Source of the DNA: Lutibacter litoralis
Lineage (GTDB): Bacteria; Bacteroidota; Bacteroidia; Flavobacteriales; Flavobacteriaceae
Direction: 5' to 3'
NCBI RefSeq assembly: GCF_014646675.1
Contig: NZ_BMNS01000003.1
Span: forward strand, 186,001 to 250,000
Length of the DNA: 64,000 bases
Part shown: piece by piece, positions 54,277 to 64,000 of the stretch
Layout: every line of letters starts with the position of its first letter
Numbering within the stretch: the stretch's first letter is position 1
The notes under the pieces: generated by a model
Database searches by the model: none
Told to the model about the DNA's origin: nothing
Seen by the model: the letters and a program-made list of their open reading frames with translations, nothing else
Program-made: the position numbers and the translations under genes

Positions 54277-56175
54277 TTATCGTTTCTTTTGCTGTTTTGC
54301 TTGTTGTTCTTGGGCTTGTTTCATTGCATCATTCAATCTTTTTCTAAACTTCCCTTCTTTTTTTGGTTTCTTTTTATTTTCTTCAATTTTAGCATGAATT
54401 TTTTCTTCATCTATAATATAATGCTTGATAACTAACATTATAGTAATAGTCAATAAGTTAGAAACAAAGTAATATAAACTTAAACTACTCGCATACATAT
54501 TAAAGAAAATTAACATCATAACAGGAGAGAGATACATCATCATTTTCATCATCTTTTGCATATCTGGCATTCCTTCTTGCGTAGGTTGTTGCATTCCCAT
54601 TTGTTGACTCTGACTCATTCTCATATAAAAGAAAATTGCAACAGAAGCTAATATTGGAAATAAACTAATATGAGATCCGTACATTGGTATGTGGAACGGA
54701 AGTTCAAACACAGAATCGTATGAAGATAAATCATCTGCCCATAAAAATCCTTTCTGACGTAAATCTATATTAGAAGGGAAAAATCTAAATAATGCAAAGA
54801 ATACTGGCATTTGTAATAATGCAGGTATACAACCAGAAAGCGGACTAACACCAGCTTTACTCTGAACAGCCATTGTTTCTTGCTGACGTTTCATTGCGTT
54901 TTCTTTTCCTGGTAAGCGCTTGTTAATTTCTTCCATTTCAGGTTTTAACACCTTCATTTTTGCACTAGACAAGTAAGATTTATATACCAATGGCGACATT
55001 ATAATTCTAACAACTATAGTTAGTAAAATTATAATAACACCATAATTACCTATAAAGCCTTGAAGAAAATTAAATACAGGTACAAAAATTAATCGGTTTA
55101 TATAACCAAAAATTCCCCAACCTAGATTTACAATTTCTTTAATATTTCTATCGTATTTTTTAAGAATTTGATAATCATTAGGCCCAATATACCAATTCAT
55201 ATTATAATTAAATTCTCCACCATCCAAAGCTAAAGGGGCTTTTAAAGCGAATGCTTTTGTAAAAACAGTGTCAATTTCTTCGTCTTTAGTTAAAGTAACA
55301 GAGGTCAATTTTGCGCTATCAAATGCTTTGTCTGAAATTAAGATTGCTGAAAAGAAGTGTTGCTTAAAAGCGACCCAATTTACATCCGTTTCTTCAGCAT
55401 CATCTTCACCACCAACGGAAAGGTAATCAATATCTTCATCACCTTTTTCATAATACATTTCTGTTTGTTGATTTTCGTAACGAATACTTTTTTCGTGACT
55501 AAAACCATCTAAACTCCAATCTAATGTAATTTGCTGTGCGGAGTTTAGCGAAGTACTTAAACCTTGTGAACGAATATTAAAATCCACCATATATTCATCT
55601 GGTTTCATTTCATAACGGTATTCTAAATATCTAGAATCTGAAACTTTTAATTTCATTGAAAGTACTTCGTTTGATCCATCTGTTGTTAAAGTTGGTTCGA
55701 ACATTAAATCTTTTGTATTTAAGATCCTGTTTTCTGAAGTTCCAAAATTAATGTTGAAAGAAGCGTTTTGATCTTTTACAATATATAAAGGTAAAGAATC
55801 ATAGGTAACATAATTTTTTATTAATGCTTCTTTAATTTGTCCACCTTTATTAGAGATTACTAATTTTAGAACATTATTTTCTAAAATTGTTTCACCTTCA
55901 GCAATTGTTGCAGAATACCCAAAATCACCTAATTTACCTTTAGCTTTTATTAAAGATAAAGAATCTGTAGCTTGCAGTGTTGTTTGGGTAGTATCGTTAA
56001 AAGTTGCAGTATTTGTAGTTGCTTTTGTAGCTTCAACTTGTTCTATTTCAGCTGCCTTTTCTTGAGCTGCTTGTTCTTCAGGCGTTGGTTGATTGCTGTA
56101 CATCCACCATAACATAATAGCGCCAAGAAGCACAAAACCTATAAGTGAATTAAAATCGAATTTCTTTTGTTCCAT
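54277..56175 (-). CDS. yidC: membrane protein insertase YidC
   Basis: This 632-residue protein inserts and folds inner-membrane proteins, with or without SecYEG. It has an N-terminal helix (about 11-25), a large periplasmic domain (about 60-340), then a conserved five-helix core (about 360-600) with FLQGFIGNYGVIIILLTIVVRIIMSPL (in parts) and the ALLQMPVFFALFRFF segment. A long basic C-terminal tail (KKPKKEGKFRKRLND) may contact ribosomes. Length fits the Gram-negative form. It follows pyrG by 108 bases with its own -7 element. Confidence 0.97.
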   Translation of the reverse strand: MEQKKFDFNSLIGFVLLGAIMLWWMYSNQPTPEEQAAQEKAAEIEQVEATKATTNTATFNDTTQTTLQATDSLSLIKAKGKLGDFGYSATIAEGETILENNVLKLVISNKGGQIKEALIKNYVTYDSLPLYIVKDQNASFNINFGTSENRILNTKDLMFEPTLTTDGSNEVLSMKLKVSDSRYLEYRYEMKPDEYMVDFNIRSQGLSTSLNSAQQITLDWSLDGFSHEKSIRYENQQTEMYYEKGDEDIDYLSVGGEDDAEETDVNWVAFKQHFFSAILISDKAFDSAKLTSVTLTKDEEIDTVFTKAFALKAPLALDGGEFNYNMNWYIGPNDYQILKKYDRNIKEIVNLGWGIFGYINRLIFVPVFNFLQGFIGNYGVIIILLTIVVRIIMSPLVYKSYLSSAKMKVLKPEMEEINKRLPGKENAMKRQQETMAVQSKAGVSPLSGCIPALLQMPVFFALFRFFPSNIDLRQKGFLWADDLSSYDSVFELPFHIPMYGSHISLFPILASVAIFFYMRMSQSQQMGMQQPTQEGMPDMQKMMKMMMYLSPVMMLIFFNMYASSLSLYYFVSNLLTITIMLVIKHYIIDEEKIHAKIEENKKKPKKEGKFRKRLNDAMKQAQEQQAKQQKKR

Positions 56176-56232
56176 GTGTATAATTAAATGTCAATTTGTC
56201 ATTTACTTTTTAAAAAATTCTAAAAAGCCCGA

Positions 56233-56240
56233 CAAAAGTA
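56233..56240 (-). promoter_or_regulatory. -7 promoter element for yidC
   Basis: The minus strand reads TACTTTTG, a full TAnnTTTG match, 58 bases upstream of the yidC start. The -33 TTG is missing. Confidence 0.5.
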
Positions 56241-56283
56241 CTAAAAGTAACGTTAATAATTAGTTTTTATTAAGTATTCTATA

Positions 56284-57943
<1,660 letters not shown>

Positions 57944-57958
57944 AAGGGAAATGTGTAA

Positions 57959-58047
57959 AAAGTTTGAAAGTTTAAGAGTGCGAATATTGAAATGTTGAAA
58001 AGGTTGAAAAGTTGACAAGAGGAAAGGTTCAAAGTCAAAAACTTGAG
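57959..58047 (+). repeat. degenerate purine-rich short-repeat tract
   Basis: Units related to GTTTGAAA and GTTGAAAA recur about ten times with small changes (AGTTTGAAAG, ATGTTGAAAA, GGTTGAAAAG, GTTGACAAGA). It lies between the pyrG promoter and the glgP terminator. It looks like a slippage-prone tract rather than a gene. Confidence 0.55.
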
Positions 58048-58062
58048 AATTATTGTTTGAAA

Positions 58063-58105
58063 CAAAAAAAAGCACTTTAAAATTGTTGAAAATTAAAGTG
58101 CTTTT
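58063..58105 (-). terminator. rho-independent terminator of the glucan phosphorylase-like gene
   Basis: AAAAGCACTTTAA and TTAAAGTGCTTTT form a 13-base stem with a 12-base loop; on the minus strand it ends in a run of Ts, 23 bases past the stop. Confidence 0.85.
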
Positions 58106-58127
58106 GTAAAGTATAGTAGTAAGTGTA

Positions 58128-59771
58128 TTAGCTATATAGTTCGTCGTAATATTGTTGTGCCATTCTATTACTTGTAAATTCTGGAATAGTATCTGTGATA
58201 CCATTAAGTACAATTTCTTGCCATTTTTTAGGCTTGTTGTAATATGTAGGTAATACTTCGTTTTCTAGAATTTCAAATAAATTAGCACAATCTTCTTCAT
58301 CTTGTTCCCAAACAGGTTTTTTGTGATCTAATTCAGGTAATACAAAACAGTTTTCTCCATGTTTTTGAAATTCAGGAATCCACCCATCGTTAATTGATAG
58401 GTTTACAGAACCGTTGAAAGAAGCTGTCATACCACTTGTTCCAGAAGCTTCTCGTGTAATTCTTGGTGTGTTAAGCCAAATGTCTGAACCGTATTTTAGT
58501 TGTTTAGATAAATCCATTTCGTAGCCAGTTAATACGGCTAAGTTTTTTCTATTTTTAGAAAAATTCACTAAATGATTAAAAATGTCAATAGCGTAATAAT
58601 CTTTTGGATATGGTTTTCCTGCCCAAATAATTTGAACTGGATATTTTTCGTTTGAAAGTAGTTTTTCAAAACGCTCTAAATCGTATAAAAACATATCTGC
58701 TCTTTTGTAACCTGCAAAACGTCTTGCCCAAACAATTGTAATTACGTTAGGGTCAAATCTTTTTTGAGTTTGATTTAAAACAACATCAAATAACTCATTT
58801 TTTAAAGCTGTTTTTCTATCTTTAAATTTCTTAGCGCTTTTAGTTTTCCAGGCTTTCTTTATTTCTTCATCTTGCCAGAAATTTTGATTTTGTGCATTTG
58901 TAATAGGAATTATTTTATTGATTCCATCAAAACCTTTCCACATATCATTTGAAACTACAGCGTGTAGTTTAGATACAGCATTCGATTTATTTGCCATTCT
59001 TAAAGCAGCAACGGTATAATTAATCATACCATCGTTTACCATTTCTTGTCTTAATTCTTCTTCAGAAAGTGTTCTTCCAAAAAAGCCACATCTATTTAAA
59101 TGTCTTGCATCACGTTCTTCATTTCCAGCTTTTTCAGGTGTGTGTGTTGTAAAAGCAAATTGCTCTTTTTTTACACCTTGATCTCTTAAATAATAAAATG
59201 CAGGTAATGCGTGTCCTTCATTTAAATGATACATATCTGCACCGCCTAAAGCCTCTACAACTTTAGCTCCACCAATACCTAAAATTATACTTTGAGAAAC
59301 TCGAGTAAGTTCATTTGAATCGTATAAATGATTTGTAATAGTTCTTGATAAATGATCGTTACCTTCTACATCGGTACTTAAAAGGTACATTGGTACACAG
59401 CCAAAAATTTCAGGTTTTAAAATATAAGCTCTAACTTTTACTGCTGGATTGTCGTGAAGCGGTACTTCAACTTCAATTCCGGTATCTTCTAAAAAGTTAT
59501 ATGTTTTTTCAATAAAATCAGTTCTAAGTGTACGGTCTTCGTTTCTTGCTTGATCATAATATCCATATTTCCAAAGCATTCCAATCCCAACCATATTCTG
59601 TTTTAATTCATGTGCAGAGCGCATGTGTGAACCAGCTAAAAAGCCTAATCCTCCAGAATAAATTTTTAACGCTTGGTGAATTCCAAACTCCATACTAAAA
59701 TATGCTACTTTTTTGTCATATTTTTTTGCTGGTTTGTAAGGGTGATGCCATTTACTATATTCATTTACCAT
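58128..59771 (-). CDS. glgP: short-type alpha-glucan phosphorylase-like protein (GT35)
   Basis: This 547-residue protein resembles the short (archaeal/Thermotoga-like) alpha-glucan phosphorylases. KVAYFSMEFGIHQALKIYSGGLGFLAGSH (21-49, in parts), HLNEGHA (about 182-188) and RRFAGYKRADMF (about 350-361) are characteristic. In canonical phosphorylases the PLP-binding Lys lies in GTSGMK or GTGNMK; here the motif is GTSGMT, with Thr at 449 where the Lys is expected. Either this branch uses a different residue or it is not a PLP-dependent phosphorylase. It would otherwise release glucose-1-phosphate from glycogen. It is monocistronic with a -7 element at 59801-59808 and a terminator. Confidence 0.85.
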   Translation of the reverse strand: MVNEYSKWHHPYKPAKKYDKKVAYFSMEFGIHQALKIYSGGLGFLAGSHMRSAHELKQNMVGIGMLWKYGYYDQARNEDRTLRTDFIEKTYNFLEDTGIEVEVPLHDNPAVKVRAYILKPEIFGCVPMYLLSTDVEGNDHLSRTITNHLYDSNELTRVSQSIILGIGGAKVVEALGGADMYHLNEGHALPAFYYLRDQGVKKEQFAFTTHTPEKAGNEERDARHLNRCGFFGRTLSEEELRQEMVNDGMINYTVAALRMANKSNAVSKLHAVVSNDMWKGFDGINKIIPITNAQNQNFWQDEEIKKAWKTKSAKKFKDRKTALKNELFDVVLNQTQKRFDPNVITIVWARRFAGYKRADMFLYDLERFEKLLSNEKYPVQIIWAGKPYPKDYYAIDIFNHLVNFSKNRKNLAVLTGYEMDLSKQLKYGSDIWLNTPRITREASGTSGMTASFNGSVNLSINDGWIPEFQKHGENCFVLPELDHKKPVWEQDEEDCANLFEILENEVLPTYYNKPKKWQEIVLNGITDTIPEFTSNRMAQQYYDELYS

Positions 59772-59800
59772 AGGTTCGTTCGTTTTAAAAAAATTGAATA

Positions 59801-59808
59801 CAAAATTA
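59801..59808 (-). promoter_or_regulatory. -7 promoter element for the glucan phosphorylase-like gene
   Basis: The minus strand reads TAATTTTG, 30 bases upstream of the start. A TTG at -33 is not present. Confidence 0.45.
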
Positions 59809-59993
59809 AGTATTTATGTTATTTTAAATCTGTAATATTTTAACTTATTTATGTTTGAAAATGTGTTTTTTGGAACATTTGGTTCGGTTTTTACTGGTTT
59901 TTGGTTAATTTAGAACATATATAGTAGTGGGGTGTAATGCTCCTAATATTAATTTTATTAGCAATTTTTTATAAATTTTTAATGACTATTATT

Positions 59994-62498
59994 TCAGTGC
60001 TTTGGTTTTGTTCTTTTTGTGATTTTAAAAATTTCAAACCAAAGCACTGAAATGAAACCAATTGCAATACAGCCTGATAATTGCAGCAAATTCAAATGTT
60101 CAAATTCAAAAAAACTTGTAAGTGGGTTTACATAAAGGATAAGAGCTACAAGAGCAATGGTTATAAAAATGATAAATAAGACCATATTATTCTTATACTT
60201 TAAAGTTGTTAAAATAGAATAATAAAATGAGCGGTTTATTAAAGTCAGGAAAATGTTTGCGGCTATTAAAACAGTAAAAGTCATTGTCCTTGTTAAAGCT
60301 TCATTGTAACCACTAATTACTGAATATTGGTAAACAAATAAAGTTCCTACTGTTATCATCAACCCTTGCACAATACTTATCGATAATTCTTTCCAATTAA
60401 AAAAAGAAGTTGTCAATGCTTTAGGTTCCTGTAACATCGTATTCTCTTCCATTGGTTCGTTTTCATAAAGAATAGAACAAGTTGGTCCCATTATTAATTC
60501 TAAAAAAATGATGTGGATGGGTGAAAATACATTGGGGTAAATCCATCCTAAAGCCAAGGGAATAAATACAGTTAAAATAATAGGTATGTGTATAGAAATA
60601 ATGTATTGGATTGCTTTTTTTAGGTTCGCATATATCTTTCTACCCATAGCTATTGCATCAACCATTTTTGACAAATCATCTTCTAATAAAATTAATGATG
60701 CTGCTTGTTTCGCTATTTCCGTTCCTTTTTTACCCATTGCAATACCAATATGTGCTGCTTTTAGAGCTGGTCCATCATTCACGCCATCTCCTGTCATTGC
60801 TACAATTTGATTATTGAATTTTAAGGCATTGATAATTTTTAATTTAGCTTCTGGAAACATACGAGTAAAAATTGTAGTATTCATTACACAGTTTTTTAAT
60901 TCATTATCATCTAATTTCATCAATTCTTCACCTGTAATGTTTTTCTCGTAACCTTTAAATCCAATTTGTTTTGCAATTGCAATAGTAGTTGCTGAATAAT
61001 CACCAGTTATAATTTTTACAGCAATGCCCGCATTATAAAAATCTTCTAATACTTTTTGAATATTCTTTTTGGGTGGATCATAAAAAGCAATAATTCCTTT
61101 AAATTGAAATGACAATTTTTGTTGTTTTGCAGGATAATTATTTTCTGTAAAATTTGACACACCTACTCCCAATACTCTATAACCATCATTTGCCAATATT
61201 TGAATGGCTTCATTTATTTGTTGTTTTTCGATTTTTGTAAGGTTTGATATATTTATCAAAGCTTCGGGAGCTCCTTTAGCTGCTATAATTCGGTTGCCTT
61301 TATTGTTCTCAAAAACATGTGTCATCATAGGTGGTTTACCACCTAATGGGTATTCATGAATGAGTTTGTAACTTGGTCGTTCATCATTTTTTACAATATT
61401 TTTATAAGTTTGGTGTAGTGCCACTTCCATTGGCTCAAACGGAATAGGTTCACTAGCCCACATTGCTAATTCTATAAGTTGTTTTTCATCATCTGATAAT
61501 TGGTTGTTGGGTTGAGAGATTTTATTCGATGATAGCAAAAAGAGTTTTGCTAAACTCATTTTGTTTTCAGTAATGGTTCCTGTTTTATCAGTACAAATAA
61601 CGGTTGCACTACCTAATGTTTCAACGGTTTTCATTTGCTTAACTACAATCCCTATTTTCATTAAGCGCCAAGCGCCTAAAGCCATAAAAGTTGTAAAAGC
61701 AACGGGGATTTCCTCAGGCAAAATGCTCATGGCTAAAGTAAGTGACTGTAATAAGCTGTTCAATAGACTTTGAGAATTCCAATAATTAATTGCCCAAACA
61801 AATAGAAAGGCTACAGCACCTGCGATTGCCATCTTTTTTACAAAATCTGCAATTTGTATTTCTAAAAGTGTTTTTTCTTCAATAATACTTTCTAGACTTA
61901 TTCCAATTTTACCCAATTTGGTTTTGTTACCAATTGCAGTAATTGTTGCAATAGCTAAACCACTTGTCACAGTTGTGCCGCTATAAATACTTTTATCTTC
62001 CTTAGTTTTATCCTTAAAAACAGCTAATGATTCGCCTGTAAGTATGGATTCGTTTACCGAGAAGTCGTTGGAATGAATAATGCTTCCATCTGCTGCAATA
62101 AGGGTTCCTTCTTCCACAATTAGGCTGTCACCTACAACCAGTTCATTGCTTTTTATTTCTTCTATTTTACCATTGCGAATGACTTTGCAATGGGGTTGAG
62201 AAAAATCTTTTAATTTTTCCAAAGCGTTCTTGCTTCTCGAATTTTGGTATAAAGAAATTGAGGTGATGAATAAAATAGCAGCTACTAAGAAAATCCCGTC
62301 ACCTATTTCACCACTAATAAAATAAATAGAAGCAGCAACCAATAATAAAATCGTCATTGGTTCCTTAACAATATATTTTAAGGTGTTTAAGAAACTGTTT
62401 TCTTTTTTGTAGTTTAATGTGTTTTGTCCAAATTTTTCCCTTGCAAGAATTACCTGCTCGTTTGTTAACCCTAATATGTCGAAATTATTTGTAGTCAA
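59994..62498 (-). CDS. cation-transporting P-type ATPase (P2-like)
   Basis: This 834-residue pump has an N-terminal cation-ATPase domain (about 5-70), an actuator domain with NESILTGES (about 149-157), about ten membrane helices, and the phosphorylation motif CTDKTGTITEN (about 310-320; Asp312). The hinge sequence TGDGVNDGPALKAAHIG (about 574-590) is intact. Transmembrane helix 4 carries LPEEIP, a calcium-ATPase-like motif (others have PEGLP), so Ca2+ or a related divalent cation is the likely substrate. Selectivity is inferred. It is monocistronic. Confidence 0.92.
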   Translation of the reverse strand: MTTNNFDILGLTNEQVILAREKFGQNTLNYKKENSFLNTLKYIVKEPMTILLLVAASIYFISGEIGDGIFLVAAILFITSISLYQNSRSKNALEKLKDFSQPHCKVIRNGKIEEIKSNELVVGDSLIVEEGTLIAADGSIIHSNDFSVNESILTGESLAVFKDKTKEDKSIYSGTTVTSGLAIATITAIGNKTKLGKIGISLESIIEEKTLLEIQIADFVKKMAIAGAVAFLFVWAINYWNSQSLLNSLLQSLTLAMSILPEEIPVAFTTFMALGAWRLMKIGIVVKQMKTVETLGSATVICTDKTGTITENKMSLAKLFLLSSNKISQPNNQLSDDEKQLIELAMWASEPIPFEPMEVALHQTYKNIVKNDERPSYKLIHEYPLGGKPPMMTHVFENNKGNRIIAAKGAPEALINISNLTKIEKQQINEAIQILANDGYRVLGVGVSNFTENNYPAKQQKLSFQFKGIIAFYDPPKKNIQKVLEDFYNAGIAVKIITGDYSATTIAIAKQIGFKGYEKNITGEELMKLDDNELKNCVMNTTIFTRMFPEAKLKIINALKFNNQIVAMTGDGVNDGPALKAAHIGIAMGKKGTEIAKQAASLILLEDDLSKMVDAIAMGRKIYANLKKAIQYIISIHIPIILTVFIPLALGWIYPNVFSPIHIIFLELIMGPTCSILYENEPMEENTMLQEPKALTTSFFNWKELSISIVQGLMITVGTLFVYQYSVISGYNEALTRTMTFTVLIAANIFLTLINRSFYYSILTTLKYKNNMVLFIIFITIALVALILYVNPLTSFFEFEHLNLLQLSGCIAIGFISVLWFEIFKITKRTKPKH

Positions 62499-62605
62499 TG
62501 TTTAGTTTTAATTACATTAGGTTGGATAGGGTTAGGGGTAATTATTACATATAAATCTCATCAATTATTTTAAAAGAGCCTTAAACAAAGTAAATTTTAA
62601 TAGTA

Positions 62606-63481
62606 CTACTTTTTCTTTTTCCGTATCATAGCTTCTAGCATATCCCACATATTTTTTGGGATTTCTTCGAGCATATTAAATTCACCTGCGCCTTTTAGCC
62701 ACTCACCACCATCAATAGTTATAACTTCTCCGTTTATATAAGCAGAAAAATCACTCATTAAATAGGCTGCTAAATTTGCTAATTCTTGGTGTTCACCAAC
62801 CCTGCCAACAGGAACTTTCTTTTTCATATCAAACTTTTCTTTTAATTCTCCAGGAAGCAATCTATCCCAAGCACCTTTTGTTGGAAAAGGACCTGGAGCA
62901 ATAGCATTTGATCGAATTCCATATTTAGCCCATTCAACAGCTAAAGAGCGTGTCATAGCCAACACACCTGCTTTTGCAGTTGCAGATGGCACAACATAAC
63001 CCGAGCCTGTCCATGCATATGTAGTTACAATATTTAAAATAGTAGATTTTTTTTGCTTTGTTTTAATCCAATGTTTTCCAAAAGCAAGCGTACAATTTTT
63101 ACTTCCTTTTAAAACAATATCAATAATAGTATCAAAAGCGTTTGCAGATAAACGTTCGGTAGGTGATATAAAATTTCCAGCAGCATTGTTAAGTAAACCG
63201 TCAACTTTTCCAAACTTTTTTAAAGATTCAGCTAAAACATTTTCAACTTCAATATAATTTCTAACGTCGCATTGCACAGCTAAAACTTTTCCTCCAGTTT
63301 TTTCTTCTAACTCAATTTTAACCGTATTTAATTTTTCAATATTTCGAGATGTTATTACAACTGAAGCTCCTAATTCTAAAAAATAGGTAGTCATAGCTTT
63401 TCCTAAACCGCTGCCACCGCCAGTTACAACAATTACTTGATCTTTTAAACTTCCTTCTTTTAACATTGGTTTTTGATACAT
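62606..63481 (-). CDS. SDR family oxidoreductase, 2,4-dienoyl-CoA reductase-like
   Basis: This 291-residue protein has the Rossmann motif TGGGSGLGKAM (20-30), the CDVRNY and NNAAGNF (about 99-104) segments, and a C-terminal SDFSAYINGEVITIDGG (about 252-268). The usual YxxxK active site reads SATAK (166-170), with Ser in place of Tyr. That change is a feature of the 2,4-dienoyl-CoA reductase group, which reduces dienoyl-CoA during oxidation of unsaturated fatty acids. An acyl-CoA dehydrogenase is encoded at 32976. It is divergent from rpmH and has no nearby partner. Confidence 0.85.
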   Translation of the reverse strand: MYQKPMLKEGSLKDQVIVVTGGGSGLGKAMTTYFLELGASVVITSRNIEKLNTVKIELEEKTGGKVLAVQCDVRNYIEVENVLAESLKKFGKVDGLLNNAAGNFISPTERLSANAFDTIIDIVLKGSKNCTLAFGKHWIKTKQKKSTILNIVTTYAWTGSGYVVPSATAKAGVLAMTRSLAVEWAKYGIRSNAIAPGPFPTKGAWDRLLPGELKEKFDMKKKVPVGRVGEHQELANLAAYLMSDFSAYINGEVITIDGGEWLKGAGEFNMLEEIPKNMWDMLEAMIRKKKK

Positions 63482-63570
63482 AAAAATGGTATTTTTGTTT
63501 ATTATAAAAATAGGGATTTTTTCAAATTTAGCTTGAAAAATAATATTTTTTATTTTTTTTTAAATTCTAT

Positions 63571-63600
63571 TTGTCAAACACAAAAGGATTTGTATATTTG
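63571..63600 (+). promoter_or_regulatory. Bacteroidota promoter for rpmH
   Basis: TTG at 63571-63573, 19 bases, then TATATTTG at 63593-63600 followed by C. It is a complete consensus match, 74 bases upstream of the rpmH start. Confidence 0.75.
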
Positions 63601-63674
63601 CCCACGCTTTAAAGGAGACTTCTTCTTAAAGTAAATTAAGAAAAAAAGAAACACGATTTTAAAAATTATAAGTA

Positions 63675-63836
63675 ATGCCAAAAAGAACATTTCAGCCTTC
63701 AAAAAGAAAGAGAAGAAATAAACACGGATTTAGAGAGCGTATGGCTTCTGCAACTGGTAGAAAAGTTTTAGCAAGAAGAAGAGCTAAAGGAAGAAATAGA
63801 GTAAGTGTTTCTTCTGACCCAAGACCAAAGAAATAA
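63675..63836 (+). CDS. rpmH: 50S ribosomal protein L34
   Basis: This 53-residue basic protein is a component of the large ribosomal subunit. The translation [20 protein letters not shown] through SDPRPKK matches L34 from Bacteroidota, with the KRTFQPS, HGFRERM and ATGRKVL segments. It is short, so it was identified from my own translation of the plus strand at the ATG of 63675. It has a perfect promoter upstream and its own terminator. The 3' extension VSSDPRPKK is normal for the phylum. Its usual partner rnpA is not adjacent in this window. Confidence 0.95.
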   Translation: MPKRTFQPSKRKRRNKHGFRERMASATGRKVLARRRAKGRNRVSVSSDPRPKK

Positions 63837-63857
63837 TGAAACAATAGTTTTATATAT

Positions 63858-63891
63858 AAGGTGTTACTTTTCTTAAGTAACGCCTTTTTTT
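63858..63891 (+). terminator. rho-independent terminator of rpmH
   Basis: AAGGTGTTACTT and AAGTAACGCCTT pair over 12 bases with one G-T wobble, around a short loop, followed by seven Ts. It lies 21 bases past the stop. Confidence 0.88.
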
Positions 63892-63978
63892 ATGACCTTT
63901 TAATAAGTTTTTAAAACTATTTTTTTAAAAAATTTGAATTTTATAGATATTTACCAAATTATTAATTAATACTAACAA

Positions 63979-64000
63979 ATGCCAAAAAACAAAAACATTA
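63979..64000 (+). CDS. start of an unidentified gene (cut by window end)
   Basis: An ATG at 63979 opens MPKNKNI and the window ends after 22 bases. It follows the rpmH terminator by 87 bases with a TAAC-rich leader. The product cannot be identified; the call rests only on the plausible start. Confidence 0.3.

Noticed and set aside
54235-54435. 66-codon plus-strand frame over the yidC tail
   Set aside because: Antisense to the basic C-terminus of YidC; composition follows from the reversed Lys codons.

Overview
The window is a low-GC stretch of chromosome from a member of the Bacteroidota, almost certainly family Flavobacteriaceae. The evidence is the gliding-motility ABC transporter genes gldF and gldG, the Bacteroidota-type promoter (TTG, 19 bases, TAnnTTTG) seen intact in front of rpmH, pyrG, the dapA pair and a small transglycosylase-like gene, lineage-specific families (DUF4835, DUF2911, DUF6913-like, split CoaBC/omega/BamD order), and the very AT-rich intergenic DNA. 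The genus cannot be fixed from the sequence alone. No rRNA, tRNA, CRISPR array, prophage, insertion sequence or integrase gene was found.

Layout. 1-5.1 kb: a truncated M14 peptidase, coaD and ddl on the minus strand, then a PASTA protein, an RluD-type pseudouridine synthase and a DUF2721 membrane protein on the plus strand. 5.2-11.1 kb is the most accessory-looking part: YceI, a Crp/Fnr regulator, Hsp20, a decayed membrane-protein gene, a secreted esterase, a hotdog thioesterase, a glycine-rich membrane protein and a secreted two-repeat protein. It carries three copies of a dispersed intergenic element. 11.3-16.4 kb: yaaA, a polyamine operon (arginine decarboxylase, agmatinase, deoxyhypusine-synthase-like protein) and two small proteins. 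16.4-22.9 kb: serine dehydratase, dnaK, GMP reductase and a split 5'-nucleotidase. 22.9-30.8 kb: a long plus-strand housekeeping run, dapA, ferritin, bamD, rpoZ, coaBC, DUF4835, recN and fabI. 31-34.7 kb: etfB-etfA-acyl-CoA dehydrogenase.

34.8-40.5 kb: a glycosyltransferase, a small transglycosylase-like protein, mltG-GNAT-dapF and a DegP protease. 40.6-42.7 kb: a sulfur module (DsrE-like, DsrC/TusE-like, sulfide:quinone oxidoreductase-like). 43-50 kb: ligA, two DUF2911 proteins, gldG, gldF, a monooxygenase-like protein and a SAM hydrolase-type protein. 50.2-58 kb: phoH, purC, a fused 5'-nucleotidase, a small STAS-like protein, yidC and pyrG. 58.1-64 kb: a short alpha-glucan phosphorylase-like protein, a P-type ATPase, a dienoyl-CoA-reductase-like SDR, rpmH, and the first codons of another gene.

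Most of the window is core metabolism and envelope biogenesis. The points most worth following are: a pair of sequence elements shared only by the hsp20 and dnaK upstream regions, which looks like a heat-shock operator; the three-copy element placed about 60 bases upstream of three unrelated minus-strand genes; non-canonical active-site residues in CoaBC and in the glucan phosphorylase; the compact sulfur module with a Crp-type half-site pair and a direct repeat upstream; and the candidate homospermidine operon.
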